A stretch of DNA of 64,000 bases from Periplaneta americana (GCF_040183065.1 NC_091122.1:161419955-161483954), one strand, 5' to 3'. Counted from the first letter of the stretch, positions 1 through 11,154 are shown. Made by a program: numbers and translations. Notes: generated from the letters alone by a model not told the origin.

Positions 1-1637
1 AAGAAATATTTTCTCAACTTGTTTTATATTAAAGTGAAATTTTCAGATATAGACCCATTTACTTAGTAGCCTTACAGAATGTTTTCGTAAATCTAATATA
101 CCATAAATACGTATTACTGGAGATAGTGTATTGAAAATTTTGAAAATATTCGTATGGAAATTATTTGTAAGGAAATGAATTAACAAAGCAATTATTGTTA
201 CATCATAAGTAAAAGATGCGTGCCTAAGTGTTGTAAAAATGTCAGCTCTATAGCTTCAGCAGGTTTCGAGAAAATAATTTAATATTCTGGTGATAGGAAG
301 TTGCTCACCAATATCACCTTAAAAGCATAATGCGATAAGAGTTTTGTTATGTAATATTAGTTACATTTAAAACAGATACAGTACCTAGGTAACTTTGCTT
401 TGTACTGTAATATTGTTTTGATTAGTTTATTGATTACTTTTATAAGGCTAAATGTACTATCAATATCAATTCCAACTTATCATGTCATACTCAATCTCTT
501 TCTTTGTGATATCACTGTCTTTATGAATGATGTGTTTTATTCACTTAGTACAGTATAATTGTACTACTATGGAATTTATGTGAATATTCCTTCTTAACTC
601 TTTATTATGTTATTAACTTTTAAAACATAACTGCAATAATAAGCATTTGGTGTTAGTACTTTTTTTTATAGACAATATAGATAATATCAAACAGAAAGAA
701 GCCATATAAAAATAACGCCATAAAATTTCACGTTCCGTTTGAAGTTTGTGCACCACTGTTTTCTTAATCCAACAAGCTGCTTATTCATACACACAACCCT
801 TCCTCTTTCCAGACTTACAATTAGCGCTTGATGCCCGCGCACGACGTCAAGGTCAGAAAAATGCGCTTGCTTTGACATCACTGATGTATGCGATGGCAAC
901 TATTTCTGTAGGCTACTGAGAACTAAATAAGTAATTATTATAAAGTGTTCCCCGTGAAATCATTCATTGTTAAATGGCTTCGTCAATGTAAACAATAAAA
1001 ATTACTGGAATAAAATGTCGAATAAATAACATCATACTTTATTATGTAAAGAAGAACATAGCAAGTTTCAAAACACTTAAAAAAAAGGACCACAAATTAT
1101 GGAGTTTACTTCTGGGAATGACAGTTTATATTTCACCGTGTCATTGGCGTTACGTAAACAAACCCAGGTTGCACATACGCACGTACTTATGCATGCATTG
1201 CCCCACAGTGAGGTAATAGGCTGCTCTAATTCCCCTTTCTCTTACCTTGGTGCTCGCCTGCAACGCATCTATTGCCGCTGTATTCATAAAAACTAGGCCT
1301 AGCCGCGCCGGTAGGACTTGGCTGCGTTTAGAGCGGGGAAATGCGTTCCAGCTGTCATAATTACACCAGTGCTGAAACCGGCTGATTCTAATACCTGCAA
1401 TTCTTTGAATTTTTGCACTATATATTAGTCTGTTATCAGCTGGTATAGTAGGGAATTACTTTCAAAGTGTTCCGCAATTCATTTTCTTTTAGAATGGCAG
1501 TAATGTCTTACTAGTGTTACGGCGTAACGCTACTGGACACCAATTTTTTTCTCCCACAGCGACTTCCTAATACCTCAGAGTTACGACAGACGGCCACTGC
1601 GAATTTTTACTACCGCGTTCAACTCCGGCAATGACCG
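1..1637. other. No recognisable gene
   Basis: AT-rich sequence with only short, unsupported open frames. I see no protein motif, tRNA-like box or terminal repeat. The 1,180-1,340 segment is richer in GC and CpG than its surroundings but matches nothing I recognise. Confidence 0.5.
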
Positions 1638-2215
1638 TACTCGGCGCCATCAGAATTTAATTCTAGTACCATCAATCGTACTATCAGGGACTGGAATGCT
1701 TTACCTGCAGACTTACTAAAGGCTTTACCAACAACCAAAAACGTATTTAAAAATAGGCTTAAGGACTTTACTAATAGACTGTAATTATACACAGTATGTA
1801 AAGGATGTAAATGATATTTTGTTATTGAAGTGTTGTATCAGTGAAGAATTATGTTGTGTCAGAGAAGTGTGTTGTATCAGTGAAGAATTATGTTGTGTCA
1901 GTGAAGTGTGTTGTGTAAGTGAAACGTGTTCCTGTCAGTGAAGCTTTATAGTTTATAGTGGCAGTGCAAAGTATTTGAACAGTGAAATGTTTTTGAAGTG
2001 TTAGTGAAATCAGGATAGAATCAGTGAAATGTGTCGTAGTTCCAGTGCAGTGAGTGAGTTGACAGCGAAATGAGTTTAGTGCTGAAAAGTACTTGTGCAG
2101 ATATGAACATATCATACTCGTGGGTTTTAGTTCGAACCTAAGTTTAAGATACAAATTAGATTTATTTTAAATGTTATTTTAAGTGATCGTGCTTCATTTA
2201 ATTTAGGATATTCCC

Positions 2216-2273
<58 letters not shown>

Positions 2274-2438
2274 GTTGTTGTTGTTATTGTTGTTATTGTT
2301 ATTATAAATTATTGTTAGTATTAATTATTGGTATTATTATTAACTGTATTTTTAATTAATAGGTTTATTATTGTCATTATTGAATGTAATTAGTTACCAC
2401 TGTCACCGGGTATATACCCATTGCAGTGTGAATAAATA

Positions 2439-2440
<2 letters not shown>
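1638..2440 (+). mobile_element. LINE-D 3' end, copy 1 (5'-truncated non-LTR retrotransposon)
   Basis: The last 48 codons of a reverse transcriptase ORF are readable from 1638 to the stop at 1782-1784. They contain the typical C-terminal motif TIRDWNALPADLL followed by a basic tail ending FTNRL. Just upstream the frame is broken by a TGA, so this is a dead 5'-truncated copy. The 3' UTR holds a 39-bp unit repeated twice (1831-1869, 1870-1908) and a terminal hairpin at 2398-2428 (CACTG/CAGTG outer stem, GGGTA/TACCC inner stem). It runs into AATAAATA and an (ATT)n tail. A second copy of the same 3' UTR lies at 37838-38443. The motif is characteristic of Jockey/CR1/I-type ORF2 C-termini; the exact clade is not resolved. 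Confidence 0.75.
2219..2275. repeat. (ATT)n microsatellite inside LINE-D 3' UTR
   Basis: About 18 uninterrupted ATT units followed by a few GTT units. The equivalent tract in the second LINE-D copy near 38285 is shorter, so this tract is polymorphic between copies. Confidence 0.9.

Positions 2441-2497
<57 letters not shown>
2441..2497. repeat. (ATT)n tail between two LINE fragments
   Basis: Pure ATT repeat starting directly after the LINE-D AATAAATAC end. The next LINE fragment begins at its right edge, so it is both the tail of one element and the insertion point of the next. Confidence 0.9.
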
Positions 2498-2498
<1 letters not shown>

Positions 2499-3712
2499 AT
2501 GATACAAGTAAAAGAATAAGTTCTAGCTGCCTTTTATTTGCGGATGACCTCAAAATCTTTCGTAAAATTAATAGCTTGGTTCATTGTCAAATTCTACAAA
2601 ATGACATTAATTCAATTTCACAATGGTCCGTTGAAAATGGAATGAAAATCAATCAATCCAAAACTTTTGTTATTTCCTTCTCACGGAAAACTACTTCCCT
2701 AAAATTTAATTATTTTCTTAGTAATGTCATAATTACTAAGAAAGATTGTATTACAGATCTTGGTGTCTTGCTTGAATCAAAATTATATTTCCATGATCAT
2801 GTGCAATATATTTATACCCATTCATTAAGAATGCTTGGTCTAATTAGATCTATAACTTATTCTTTTTCTACTCCTATGTGTTTATTAATTTTATACTATA
2901 CATTGGTTAGATCCAAGCTTGAATATGCATCTGTTGTATGGAACTCCATTACTTCCACTGACTCGGCTAAATTGGAGAATATTCAAAGAAAATTTATTTC
3001 CTTGTGTTCTTATAGATTTTTACCAAATTCCGATTATAAATATGAGATTAATTGCAAATATTTCAATTGCGGTAGTTTAGGCCTATTTACCAGACGTCAG
3101 GATATTGATTATTTATTTTTTTGTAAAGTCATTAAGGGTGATATTGATTGTGAATCATTCATAACCAATATCAGTCTTCGTATTCCTGCTAAGGGTTTAA
3201 AATTAAAAAAAAAAAATTATAATGCGAATTCTAAATCTCTCTCTCCGGTCAGTAGATGTATTAAATATGCTAATTTGCATGGATTGAACTTGGATCCATT
3301 TAATGTGTAGGATATACTTTTTGAGTTTTTATCTCAGTTCTATTAACTTATGCTATTTTTTTTAGATATGTATCATAATATTCTCATTGCATATCTTTGT
3401 AATAGTACTTGTATGATTACAGTCTTCATTTATATGATTTAATTAATTCATTTGTAATTCATTTTATTTAATTGCCATTATTTTAATTATCTCGTACTAA
3501 TTTTAATAATTATTTCTATGCATTGTTTTTTGTTATTTATTCATTTTGTCATTACTGTTTATTTGTATTGATCTGTAATTTGAATAATTATTTGTATGCA
3601 CTTTTGTTATTCCTTGTTCACAGTAAATCTTGTGCTAACTTTATCTTGTGCGGAACCGTTATTGGCCCCAGGCTGTTGTACAGCACAATAAATATTAGAA
3701 AATAAAAAAAAA
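2498..3712 (+). mobile_element. Jockey-like LINE, 5'-truncated, with RT C-terminal half
   Basis: An open frame of 269 codons runs from 2501 to the TAG at 3308-3310. It starts in the reverse transcriptase palm at the metal-binding box, here LLFADDLKIF (FADD variant of YADD). The RT thumb follows, and then the C-terminal region with KLEYASVVWNS and the basic IQRKFISLC segment. There is no ATG at its start: the frame opens out of the ATT microsatellite, so the 5' part (endonuclease, RT fingers) is absent. The 3' UTR runs to an A-rich AATAAATA end near 3712. It has a possible terminal stem of TTGTGC (3646-3651) with GCACAA (3683-3688). The frame is open to its natural stop, suggesting a fairly young truncated copy. 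Confidence 0.8.
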
Positions 3713-3719
3713 TAAAAAA

Positions 3720-3886
<167 letters not shown>

Positions 3887-4155
3887 GACGGATACGGTTA
3901 CCATTCCCTTTAAAATGATGTCCGAAAACAATTGAAAATTCAAAAGTGAGAATTGCTGTGAAGAGGTGGAACAAAATTCATTTACTAGGGCGTTTGAAGT
4001 TTCCCCTGGAAAACTAAATCGACGCGTTTTTTCTCAAAATCATGTCCACAGGACATCTAAAATTATTCAAGGTGGGAAGTTTTTGATATAAATATACTGT
4101 ATGTTACAGGTAACCACATGTGACAGTGTAGTACTATAGTTTTCTAATTGTTTTA

Positions 4156-5114
4156 GGCCCAATTGTATAAAACTCCCAGACTAAAGATCAACTTTGATCG
4201 AAGATCGGAAAGTGAACCGAGTTCAGACACTTCTTCTATTGTAAAAAAACTTTTCTGCGATCAAATTACCTTGGTTCAAATGCAATCTAAGTTCACGTGA
4301 AAAGGATTTGGCAACATTGCATAAACAGGTGAAGTATGTGATGCGCGTGGCATGTTGTACAGGTTTGTTCAGTGTAGCCAATGTAGCGACTTCAACTCTT
4401 TTTCAACGACAATTTCTTTTAACTTTTACATGGCTTAAATAGGGATTTAGCGACCTTTTTAGTACTCCATAGTGACAAAATTTAATCTTTCTTTGTTGAT
4501 AATGAGAAATCTAGCCACTTTCCAACTACTTTTTGGCGACTTTCCGCACACTCTGTTGGAGACACTGGTTTGTTTTGTGCATTGTAGATGACCGTTCTCC
4601 AAATTGTTATCATGTTATGGTGTTTGATACTGCTAAACATAATAAAGCTTTATAAAATGACAATTTTCGTTTAGTAATACAGTTAATTGACAATTAATGT
4701 ACCTATCAATATCCATTAATAATAATTAATGGTTGTTATAAACATAATATAATTATAGGTTATGTCATTTGATACTGCTGAACACGTTAAAGCGTTGTAA
4801 AATATAAGAACGTTTGGGTATAGGCAAGAAATTGAAAAAAAATATATATAAATGTACCTACCATATCTATTAATATTAATAATAATGGTTATTCTTTTTG
4901 CACAATCTGCCACTCGTATATTTCAAACAGAAAAGAAATAACAGAACTTGGATCATCTGACTTAATTGGAGAAATTTCTTCAGTCAAAGTTGACTTTAGT
5001 TTAAAACAAATTAATCTCAGATTAGACTTTATACAGCACAAAATTCCAAATTCAGCTAGAACGAGTATCAATTTAACCTCTGATCTAAGATTAAATGGTT
5101 TATACAATCGGCCC
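4156..5114. mobile_element. PIF/Harbinger-like MITE, 959 bp, TTA target duplications
   Basis: The left end reads GGCCCAATTGTATAAA and the right end, reverse-complemented, reads GGGCCGATTGTATAAA (14 of 16 identical). TTA flanks both sides (4153-4155 and 5115-5117), the 3-bp TWA target duplication expected of PIF/Harbinger elements. No transposase frame is present, so it is non-autonomous. Inside, a segment of about 130 bp is tandemly duplicated (about 4618-4740 and 4762-4892; both contain TTTGATACTGCT and end in TTAATAATAAT-type sequence). Assignment to Harbinger rests on TIR and TSD only. Confidence 0.7.
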
Positions 5115-5159
5115 TTAAAGATGTAGGTTATTTTATATTTAATACGTAAATGCATTCAT

Positions 5160-5725
5160 TCATAATTTAATTAATAGTTTTCTGCCCAAAGGCAAGTCTT
5201 TCACTACAAACCGAGCATTCTCCAATCTTCCTTCTTTACTGTCTTCCTTTTGTCTCCGAATATGATCCTGTATCATCATGCTGTCTATCATCTGATATCT
5301 TTTCTTCCGTTCACCATTCCTTCTAGTGCATCCTTCATTAGGCAGTTTCTTCTTAGGCAGCGACTGACTAATTTATTTTCTCTTCCTGATTAGTTTCAGG
5401 ATTATTCTTTTTTCATCCACTCTTTCTACCAGAGCTTCGTTTCTTATTTGTATGTACTTTTCACATTCTTCATTCTTCTCCATATCCACATTTCAAATGC
5501 TTCTAGTCTCTTCTCGTCACTTCGTCATAATATCCAGGTTTCTGCTCATACAAATCCACACTCCACGCTAAACACTTAACTGGTCTCTTCCTTAGTTCTT
5601 TTTCCAGAGGTCCGCAGAAGATGCTCCTTTTTCTATTAAAAGCTTCCTTTGCCATTGCTATCCTTTTGACTTCCTGGCAGCAGCTCATGTTACTGCTTAT
5701 AGTACACCCCAAGTATTTTATGGCT
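5160..5725 (-). mobile_element. LINE-B fragment 1 (RT C-terminus and 3' end)
   Basis: Read on the minus strand it begins at YLGCTISSNM and continues with the RT thumb (EVKRIAMAKEAFNRKRSIFCGPLEKELRKR). The C-terminal EERLEAFEMWIWRR-type and NWLGHWLRRNCLLKDALEGM-type segments follow in shifted frames. The 3' end is the conserved CTGCC..GGCA sequence followed by an ATGAATG-type tail (5150-5160). The frame is broken several times, so this is a decayed 5'-truncated copy. Relatives lie at 12270, 26836, 47745 and 61137. Confidence 0.75.
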
Positions 5726-6049
5726 TAAGCACAATCGCATTTGTTGCATTTTGCTACTCGATTTCTAGAATTTTTTTATTTATTATTTATTTATTTATTT
5801 AAATATAAATATACAGAATAAAGAATATAATTACAAACAAGAGAAATAGAAATAAAACAATACAATCAATATAAAAAAGGAGATACATTAGTATTAACAA
5901 AATTTGAGACCGAATGAGCAGCGCTCGTGTTCGGTCGCAGTTCAGATATAATATTAATAGGCCTATAAGAGAATATAAAATAAAATAAAATAGGAAATAA
6001 AATTAAAATTACAGTTACAGAAATTATATAATACAATATTAATATAAGA

Positions 6050-6053
6050 GAAA

Positions 6054-6108
<55 letters not shown>

Positions 6109-6110
6109 AC
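6050..6110. repeat. (AATA)n microsatellite in LINE-A 3' UTR
   Basis: About 13 AAAT/AATA units within the LINE-A 3' UTR. Confidence 0.85.
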
Positions 6111-6376
6111 TAGGAACTAAAATTTAAATTATAGCGGCAATGGAATTATATATATATTTTTTTTATTTTTTTTTATAAACAGCTTTCCCAATGACGGGAC
6201 TGCCTCATTGGACAAAGCATAATAAACATATTGAGTGAAAACAAAAACAGACCACAAAAGAGAAAGGAGGGGAACGAACAAAAGGGGAAAGCAAGTACAG
6301 GAAAGATAATAGCATGCATAACAGGCCTAAACATAGTAAACAAACAGATTAGACATTCGAGCAAAATTCTCCCTTT

Positions 6377-6859
6377 TTAAGAAACAAAGTACAGATGGTA
6401 TTTTAAAATGGCAAGTGATCCTCTGATAACAGCAAGGGAAACATCACGAATGAAGTCGTTGTTCAGCTGGAACTTCTTGCAGAAACTGGCAAAGAGGCAA
6501 GGTATTGTGCCCCTAGCGCCAACCATTAGCCCAACTACTTCAATGGGGGTGAGGTGATATTTCTCCAAATAGAATGGAACTGTGGGCTCATAAATTCTGC
6601 ATTTTTCTGCGTGGACGTCAGCGGGCTGTTGTTCCTGTGCCTCGAACCTGACTGTCGGGTCGATAATGTATGCTGATGTAGAGCCTGGTGGAATGACAAG
6701 CATGTCAATTCGCCGACAGGATCCCTCTTGAGAGATGCCATGGACTTCTTCGTGCACAGTGAGACCTTTCTTCCTCAAGGCTTCGGCAATCATGGATCTG
6801 ATTCTGTGATGTCTAGAGTTCCGCATTGCCCATGCAATTAGCATTTCATTTAAATTCAT
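6377..6859 (-). pseudogene. Restriction-like endonuclease (RLE) domain of an R2-clade LINE, truncated
   Basis: 160-residue frame. The core motif is RRIDMLVIPP followed by YIIDPTVRFE, fitting the R/K-x-D-(x)n-D signature of the R2-type restriction-like endonuclease that nicks target DNA during retrotransposition. Around it are HRIRSMIAEALRKKGLTVHEE upstream and KCRIYEPTVPFYLEKY plus VGLMVGARGTIP downstream, both typical of RLE-bearing LINE C-termini. The reverse transcriptase, zinc finger and DNA-binding N-terminus are missing, so it is a 3' remnant. In-frame sequence upstream of the first Met contains stops. The RLE class is clear to me; the exact clade (R2, NeSL, Hero or relatives) is not. 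Confidence 0.65.
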
Positions 6860-6996
6860 ATTAGTTCATACACATCTCTGATTTCATTTTTTCCATTATC
6901 ATCTTCGTTTCTGAAGTCCAATGTGGTTGTCGCATTTTTGCACATTTACATTCAAAGTTTGTTGCAAAGTTTGTATTTAATATTGAACAAATTTAT
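6823..6996. repeat. Left arm of a 174-bp long inverted repeat
   Basis: This segment is the reverse complement, with scattered mismatches, of 11485-11658. It includes about 24 bp of LINE-A sequence at its inner end (TTTAATATTGAACAAATTTA) joined to R2-like sequence, so the LINE-A/R2 junction itself is duplicated in inverted orientation. Confidence 0.75.
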
Positions 6997-7053
6997 AATA
7001 ATATCGCACGTGAAAAGTGGGACAATTTATACTTACTTACTTACAAATGGCTT

Positions 7054-10000
7054 TTAAGGAACCCGAAGGTTCATTGCCGCCCTCACATAAGCCCGCCATC
7101 GGTCCCTATCCTGTGCAAGATTAAGCCAGTCTGTATCATCATACCCCACCTCCCTCAAATCCATTTTAATATTATCCTCCCATCTACGTCTCGGCCTTCC
7201 TAAAGGTCTTTTTCCCTCCGGTCTCCCAACCAACACTCTATATGCATTTCTGGATTCGCCCATACGTGCTACATGCCCTGCCCATCTCAAACGTCTGGAT
7301 TTCAAGTTCCTAATTATGTCAGGTGAAGAATACAATGCGTGCAGTTCTGTGTTGTGTAACTTTCTCCATTCTCCTGTAACTTCATCCCGCTTAGCCCCAA
7401 ATATTTTCCTAAGCACCTTATTCTCAAACACCCTTAACCTATGTTCCTCTCTCAGAGTGAGAGTCCAAGTTTCACAGCCATATAGAAGAACCGGTAATAT
7501 AACTGTTTTATAAATTCTAACTTTCAGATTTTTGGACAGCAGACTGGATGACAAGAGCTTCTCAACCGAATAATAACACGCATTTCCCATATTTATTCTG
7601 CGTTTAATTTCCTCCCGAGTGTCATTTACATTTGTTACTGTTGCTCCAAGATATTTGAATTTTTCCACCTCTTCGAAGGATAAATCTCCAATATTTATAT
7701 TTCCATTTCGTACAATATTCCCGTCACGAGACATAATCATATACTTTGTCTTTTCGGGATTTACTTCCAAACCGATCGCTTTACTTGCTTCAAGTAAAAT
7801 TTCCGTGTTTTCCCTAACCGTTTGTGTATTTTCTCCTAACATATTCACGTCATCTGCATAGACAAGAAGCTGATGTAGCCCGTTCAATTCCAAACCCTGC
7901 CTGTTATCCTGAACTTTCCTAATGGCATATTCTAAAGCGAAGTTAAAAAGTAAAGGTGATAGTGCATCTCCCTGCTTTAGCCCGCAGTGAATTGGAAAAG
8001 GATCAGATAGAAACTGACCTATACGGACTCTGCTGTATGTTTCACTGAGACACATTTTAATTAATCGAACTAGTTTCTTGGGAATACCAAATTCAATAAG
8101 AATATCATATAATACTTCCCTCTTAACCGAGTCATATGCCTTTTTGAAATCTATGAATAACTGATGTACTGTACCCTTATACTCCCATTTTTTCTCCATT
8201 ATCTGCCGAATACAAAAAATCTGATCAATAGTCGATCTATTACGCCGAAAACCGCACTGATGATCCCCAATAATTTCATCTACGTACGGAGTTAATCTCC
8301 TCAAAAGAATATTGGACAAAATTTTGTACGACGTCAACAAAAGTGATATTCCTCGAAAGTTACCACAGTTGGTTTTGTCCCCCTTTTTAAAAATAGGTAC
8401 AATTATGGACTCCTTCCATTGTTCTGGTACAATTTCCTTTTCCCAAATAGCAAGTACAAGTTTATAAATTTCGCTATATAATGCACTTCCACCCTCTTGT
8501 ATTAATTCTGCTGGAATTTGATCGATACCTGGAGACTTGTACTTTTTCAGTTTTTCTATCGCAATTTCGACTTCTGAAATCGTGGGTTCGGGTATAAATG
8601 GCTCAGCAGTTTGTATTTCAATATCGTCCCGATCATTTCTATTTGGCCTATGTACATTTAGTAGTTGCGCAAAATAGTTTTTCCATCTGTTTAGGATTGA
8701 TGAAGAGTCTGCAAGCAAGTCACCATTCTCATCCTTGATCACGTTTACCCTTGACTGATATCCGTTCTTAAATTCCTTTATACCCTTATATAAATCTCGA
8801 ATGTTTTTATTCTTACTATTTGTTTCTACCTCATTCAGTTTTTCCTTCAAGTAACCTCTCTTTTTATTCCTAAGTGTACGACTTGCTTCCCGTCTTTCAT
8901 TGAAATAATTATCTCTATTCTCCTCAACTGGATCCTGTAAGAATTTCAATTTTGCCTGTTTCCTTCTTTCTACTACCATGCAACAATCTTCATCAAACCA
9001 CGGTTTCTTTTTCTTAGTTTCATAATAACCTATGCTCTGCTCAGCTGCAATTTTGATACTATCTCTGATATTTTCCCACACGCTATTAACATCTAATTCT
9101 TTCTCAACTTCGTCGGAACTTTCTAAAGTGGCAAACCTATTCGAAATTTCGACCTGATAATTTTGCTTAGCTTCCTCGTCCTTTAATTTCAAAATATTGA
9201 ATTTAGTAATATTAACTTGTTGCTCTACTCGCTTGGCTACTGATAATCTTTCTCTTAATTCTCCAATCACCAAATAATGGTCAGAATTACAGTCTGCACC
9301 TCTGAAAGTTCGAATATCTACTATACTAGTATGTCTCCGTTTATCTATCAAGATGTGATCTATTTGGTTGTGTGTCAATCCATCTGGAGAAGTCCAAGTA
9401 TATTTATGTATATCCTTAGGGGGGAATGTTGTACTTTTGACAATTAAATTTTTCGATGTGGCAAAGTTGACTAATCTAACTCCATTGTCACTACTAATTG
9501 CGTGTAGGCTCTCTTTTCCAATAGTTGGTCTAAAAATATCCTCCCGTCCTACTTTAGCGTTGAAATCCCCCAATAAAATTTTCATATGATATCTAGGAAA
9601 CTGATCAAAAGTATGTTCCAATTCCTCATAGAAGCTATCCTTTATATAGTCGTCTTTCTCTTCTGTAGGGGCGTGAGCATTTATAACTATGATGTCGCAC
9701 CATCTACCCTTAAGTACTAAATATGATAACCTGTCACTGATAAATTCGACCTTTTTTACTGCTGATTTTATTCTTTTATGTACAAAGAATCCTGTTCCTA
9801 ATTGGTGATTATTATTTCCTTCCCCATAATACAACAAGTAATCTCCTATTTGTGATATGCCATTCCCATCTAACCTAACCTCTTGTACTCCCACAAAGTC
9901 TATTCTATATCTAGCTAGTTCTTTTGCTACTAATGTTACCCCTCCTGTTCTATAAAGACTAGTTACGTTCCAAGTGCCAAATCTCAAAACCTTATTCCTT

Positions 10001-10101
10001 TGCTGTGGTCGTGCCAGAGAATCAGTCCTATTCCGAGACTTACTGTAGGAATTCGTAACAAGCTGTTTTTTACGGTGATGGGTTGTTAGCCCTTCGCCCA
10101 A
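7054..10101 (-). CDS. RTE-type ORF: AP-like endonuclease plus reverse transcriptase, 1015 codons
   Basis: The protein would nick target DNA and copy the element RNA by target-primed reverse transcription. Endonuclease/exonuclease/phosphatase domain, about residues 38-285: TWNVTSL (N45), GVQEVRL (E74), GDFNAKVG (178-185), NQIDHILID (245-253), CNSDHYLV (271-278). Reverse transcriptase, about 500-800: NFRGISLL (581-588), [10 protein letters not shown] (615-624), [10 protein letters not shown] (649-658), [13 protein letters not shown] (707-719), YADD (748-751). The C-terminal region has [11 protein letters not shown] and [11 protein letters not shown] motifs seen in many RTE-type proteins. No internal stop or frameshift. 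The first codon of the open frame is TTG, and no in-frame ATG occurs before residue 173, so translation must start in another frame, at a non-ATG codon, or not at all. I see all the catalytic residues expected for activity. Confidence 0.9.
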   Translation of the reverse strand: MGEGLTTHHRKKQLVTNSYSKSRNRTDSLARPQQRNKVLRFGTWNVTSLYRTGGVTLVAKELARYRIDFVGVQEVRLDGNGISQIGDYLLYYGEGNNNHQLGTGFFVHKRIKSAVKKVEFISDRLSYLVLKGRWCDIIVINAHAPTEEKDDYIKDSFYEELEHTFDQFPRYHMKILLGDFNAKVGREDIFRPTIGKESLHAISSDNGVRLVNFATSKNLIVKSTTFPPKDIHKYTWTSPDGLTHNQIDHILIDKRRHTSIVDIRTFRGADCNSDHYLVIGELRERLSVAKRVEQQVNITKFNILKLKDEEAKQNYQVEISNRFATLESSDEVEKELDVNSVWENIRDSIKIAAEQSIGYYETKKKKPWFDEDCCMVVERRKQAKLKFLQDPVEENRDNYFNERREASRTLRNKKRGYLKEKLNEVETNSKNKNIRDLYKGIKEFKNGYQSRVNVIKDENGDLLADSSSILNRWKNYFAQLLNVHRPNRNDRDDIEIQTAEPFIPEPTISEVEIAIEKLKKYKSPGIDQIPAELIQEGGSALYSEIYKLVLAIWEKEIVPEQWKESIIVPIFKKGDKTNCGNFRGISLLLTSYKILSNILLRRLTPYVDEIIGDHQCGFRRNRSTIDQIFCIRQIMEKKWEYKGTVHQLFIDFKKAYDSVKREVLYDILIEFGIPKKLVRLIKMCLSETYSRVRIGQFLSDPFPIHCGLKQGDALSPLLFNFALEYAIRKVQDNRQGLELNGLHQLLVYADDVNMLGENTQTVRENTEILLEASKAIGLEVNPEKTKYMIMSRDGNIVRNGNINIGDLSFEEVEKFKYLGATVTNVNDTREEIKRRINMGNACYYSVEKLLSSSLLSKNLKVRIYKTVILPVLLYGCETWTLTLREEHRLRVFENKVLRKIFGAKRDEVTGEWRKLHNTELHALYSSPDIIRNLKSRRLRWAGHVARMGESRNAYRVLVGRPEGKRPLGRPRRRWEDNIKMDLREVGYDDTDWLNLAQDRDRWRAYVRAAMNLRVP

Positions 10102-10219
10102 CCCCCAAGCTGGAGGACCACCCCTTATCGGCTGTCCACGACTGCTTATTCAATATATTCGCAGCTACCCTCCATATCTGGAGGCCGTCTCCTCTATCCG
10201 CAACCTGAGGACGCGCCAT
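10070..10219 (-). other. Overlapping 49-codon frame at the RTE 5' end
   Basis: An ATG at 10217-10219 opens a frame starting MARPQVADRGDGLQIW and ending after NNPSP at 10070. It overlaps the large RTE frame by 32 nt in a different register. Either it is a separate small upstream ORF, or it is the true N-terminus displaced by a one-base indel near the poly-A stretch at 10066-10072. From sequence alone I cannot choose. Confidence 0.45.
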
Positions 10220-10262
10220 GCCGTGGTGATAGGGACCCACCATACATGGGGGACAATTTATA

Positions 10263-10284
10263 TATATATATATATATATATATA
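10263..10284. repeat. (TA)n tract between RTE and rosa-like insertions
   Basis: About 11 TA units within residual LINE-A sequence; the rosa-like element used a TA here as its target. Confidence 0.8.
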
Positions 10285-11154
10285 CAGGGTGTTTAAAAAA
10301 TACGGGGCATAATTTCTGGTATGTATTTCCCACATGTAGACAATCAAAATAGTTCATTACAACATGTGTCCGGAAATGCTTCATTTTCGAGTTATGGCCT
10401 TCACAACATTGAAATTCACGGGAACGTTTTTCTTGCCGCAGGTCGTTGCCATCAAAGGAGGCATTAAGAGGGCACTCTGACAGTTCATTCCGAGGCGAAG
10501 GTTACATTCAGTGTTGTGTAGGCGTTAGACTGTGCCACATGTATTCAAATCAAACAGACTTACGGGGCAGGCGTACACAAACTTCCTGTAAAACAACATA
10601 CCTCATGTTTTAGAAGACACTCCACTGATCAATCGTCAACACATTCACTTCTTGCATGATGGCGCTCCTGCACACTTCAGTCGTACGGCTCGCCGGTACT
10701 TGGATCGAAGGTTTCCTGATCGATGGATAGGTAGAGGTGGCCCAATTGCTTGGCCTCCACGCTCACCTGATCTGAACCCTCACGATTTCTACTTGTGGGG
10801 TCATTTAAAATCATTGGTTTATTCGTCTCTGGTGCCTGATTTGGAATCCCTTCGGAATCGAATTGTGGCATGTTCTGAGGACATACGCAATACTCCTGGA
10901 GTTTGGGATCGTGTTCGCAGGTCAATGAGACATCGATGTGAGGTCTGTATTCAAGCAGGAGGTGGATATTTTGAACATCTTCTGTAATGACAACGACGTG
11001 CGGAAAGAAAAACGTTCCGGTGAATTTCAATGTTGTGAAGGCCATAACTCGGAAATGAAGCATTTCCGGACACATGTTGTAATGAACTATTTTGATTGTC
11101 TACATGTGGGAAATACATACCTGAAATTATGCCTCGTATTTTTGAAACACTCTG
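10285..11154 (+). mobile_element. rosa-like (DD41D) mariner-superfamily element, internally deleted, 870 bp
   Basis: Long terminal inverted repeats of about 165 bp (10285-10448 and 10990-11154), starting CAGGGTGTTT and closing as its near complement. TA flanks both sides (10283-10284, 11155-11156), as for the IS630-Tc1-mariner superfamily. The transposase stop codon lies directly at the inner edge of the right TIR. The region between the left TIR and the surviving transposase is too short for the N-terminal DNA-binding domain, so the element has an internal deletion. Confidence 0.8.
10520..10987 (+). pseudogene. DD41D transposase, C-terminal half with one nonsense codon
   Basis: The frame reads RLTGQAYTNFL, then a TAA at 10589-10591, then NNIPHVLEDTPL and on to HIHFLHDGAPAHF. 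The second catalytic Asp is in LHDGAPAH; the third catalytic residue is the Asp of SPDLNPHDFYLW. Exactly 41 residues separate them, the DD41D spacing described for the rosa group. Mariner has DD34D and Tc1 has DD34E. The C-terminus ends in GGYFEHLL, a common insect mariner-superfamily ending. The first catalytic Asp and the helix-turn-helix region are lost. The stop looks like a single CAA-to-TAA change. Confidence 0.75.

Larger units (their letters stand above)
6156..6996 (-). mobile_element. R2-like (RLE-type) non-LTR retrotransposon 3' fragment
   Basis: A minus-strand fragment with a poly-A/T-rich 3' end at 6156-6176, a short 3' UTR, and an open frame for the C-terminal restriction-like endonuclease. 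It is inserted in the 3' UTR of LINE-A copy 1, not in rDNA. Its 5' side ends in a 174-bp segment that recurs inverted at 11485-11658. Confidence 0.65.
7032..10249 (-). mobile_element. Near full-length RTE-clade LINE with 13-bp target duplication
   Basis: The element is flanked by perfect copies of GGGACAATTTATA at 7019-7031 and 10250-10262. Read on the minus strand it has a short 5' region, an uninterrupted ORF2-type frame and a very short 3' UTR ending in GTAAGTAAGTAAG. A single large ORF and a short tandem-repeat tail instead of poly-A are typical of RTE elements. It sits in the LINE-A 3' UTR, so it is younger than LINE-A copy 1. The uninterrupted frame and clean target duplication point to a recent insertion. 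Confidence 0.88.
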
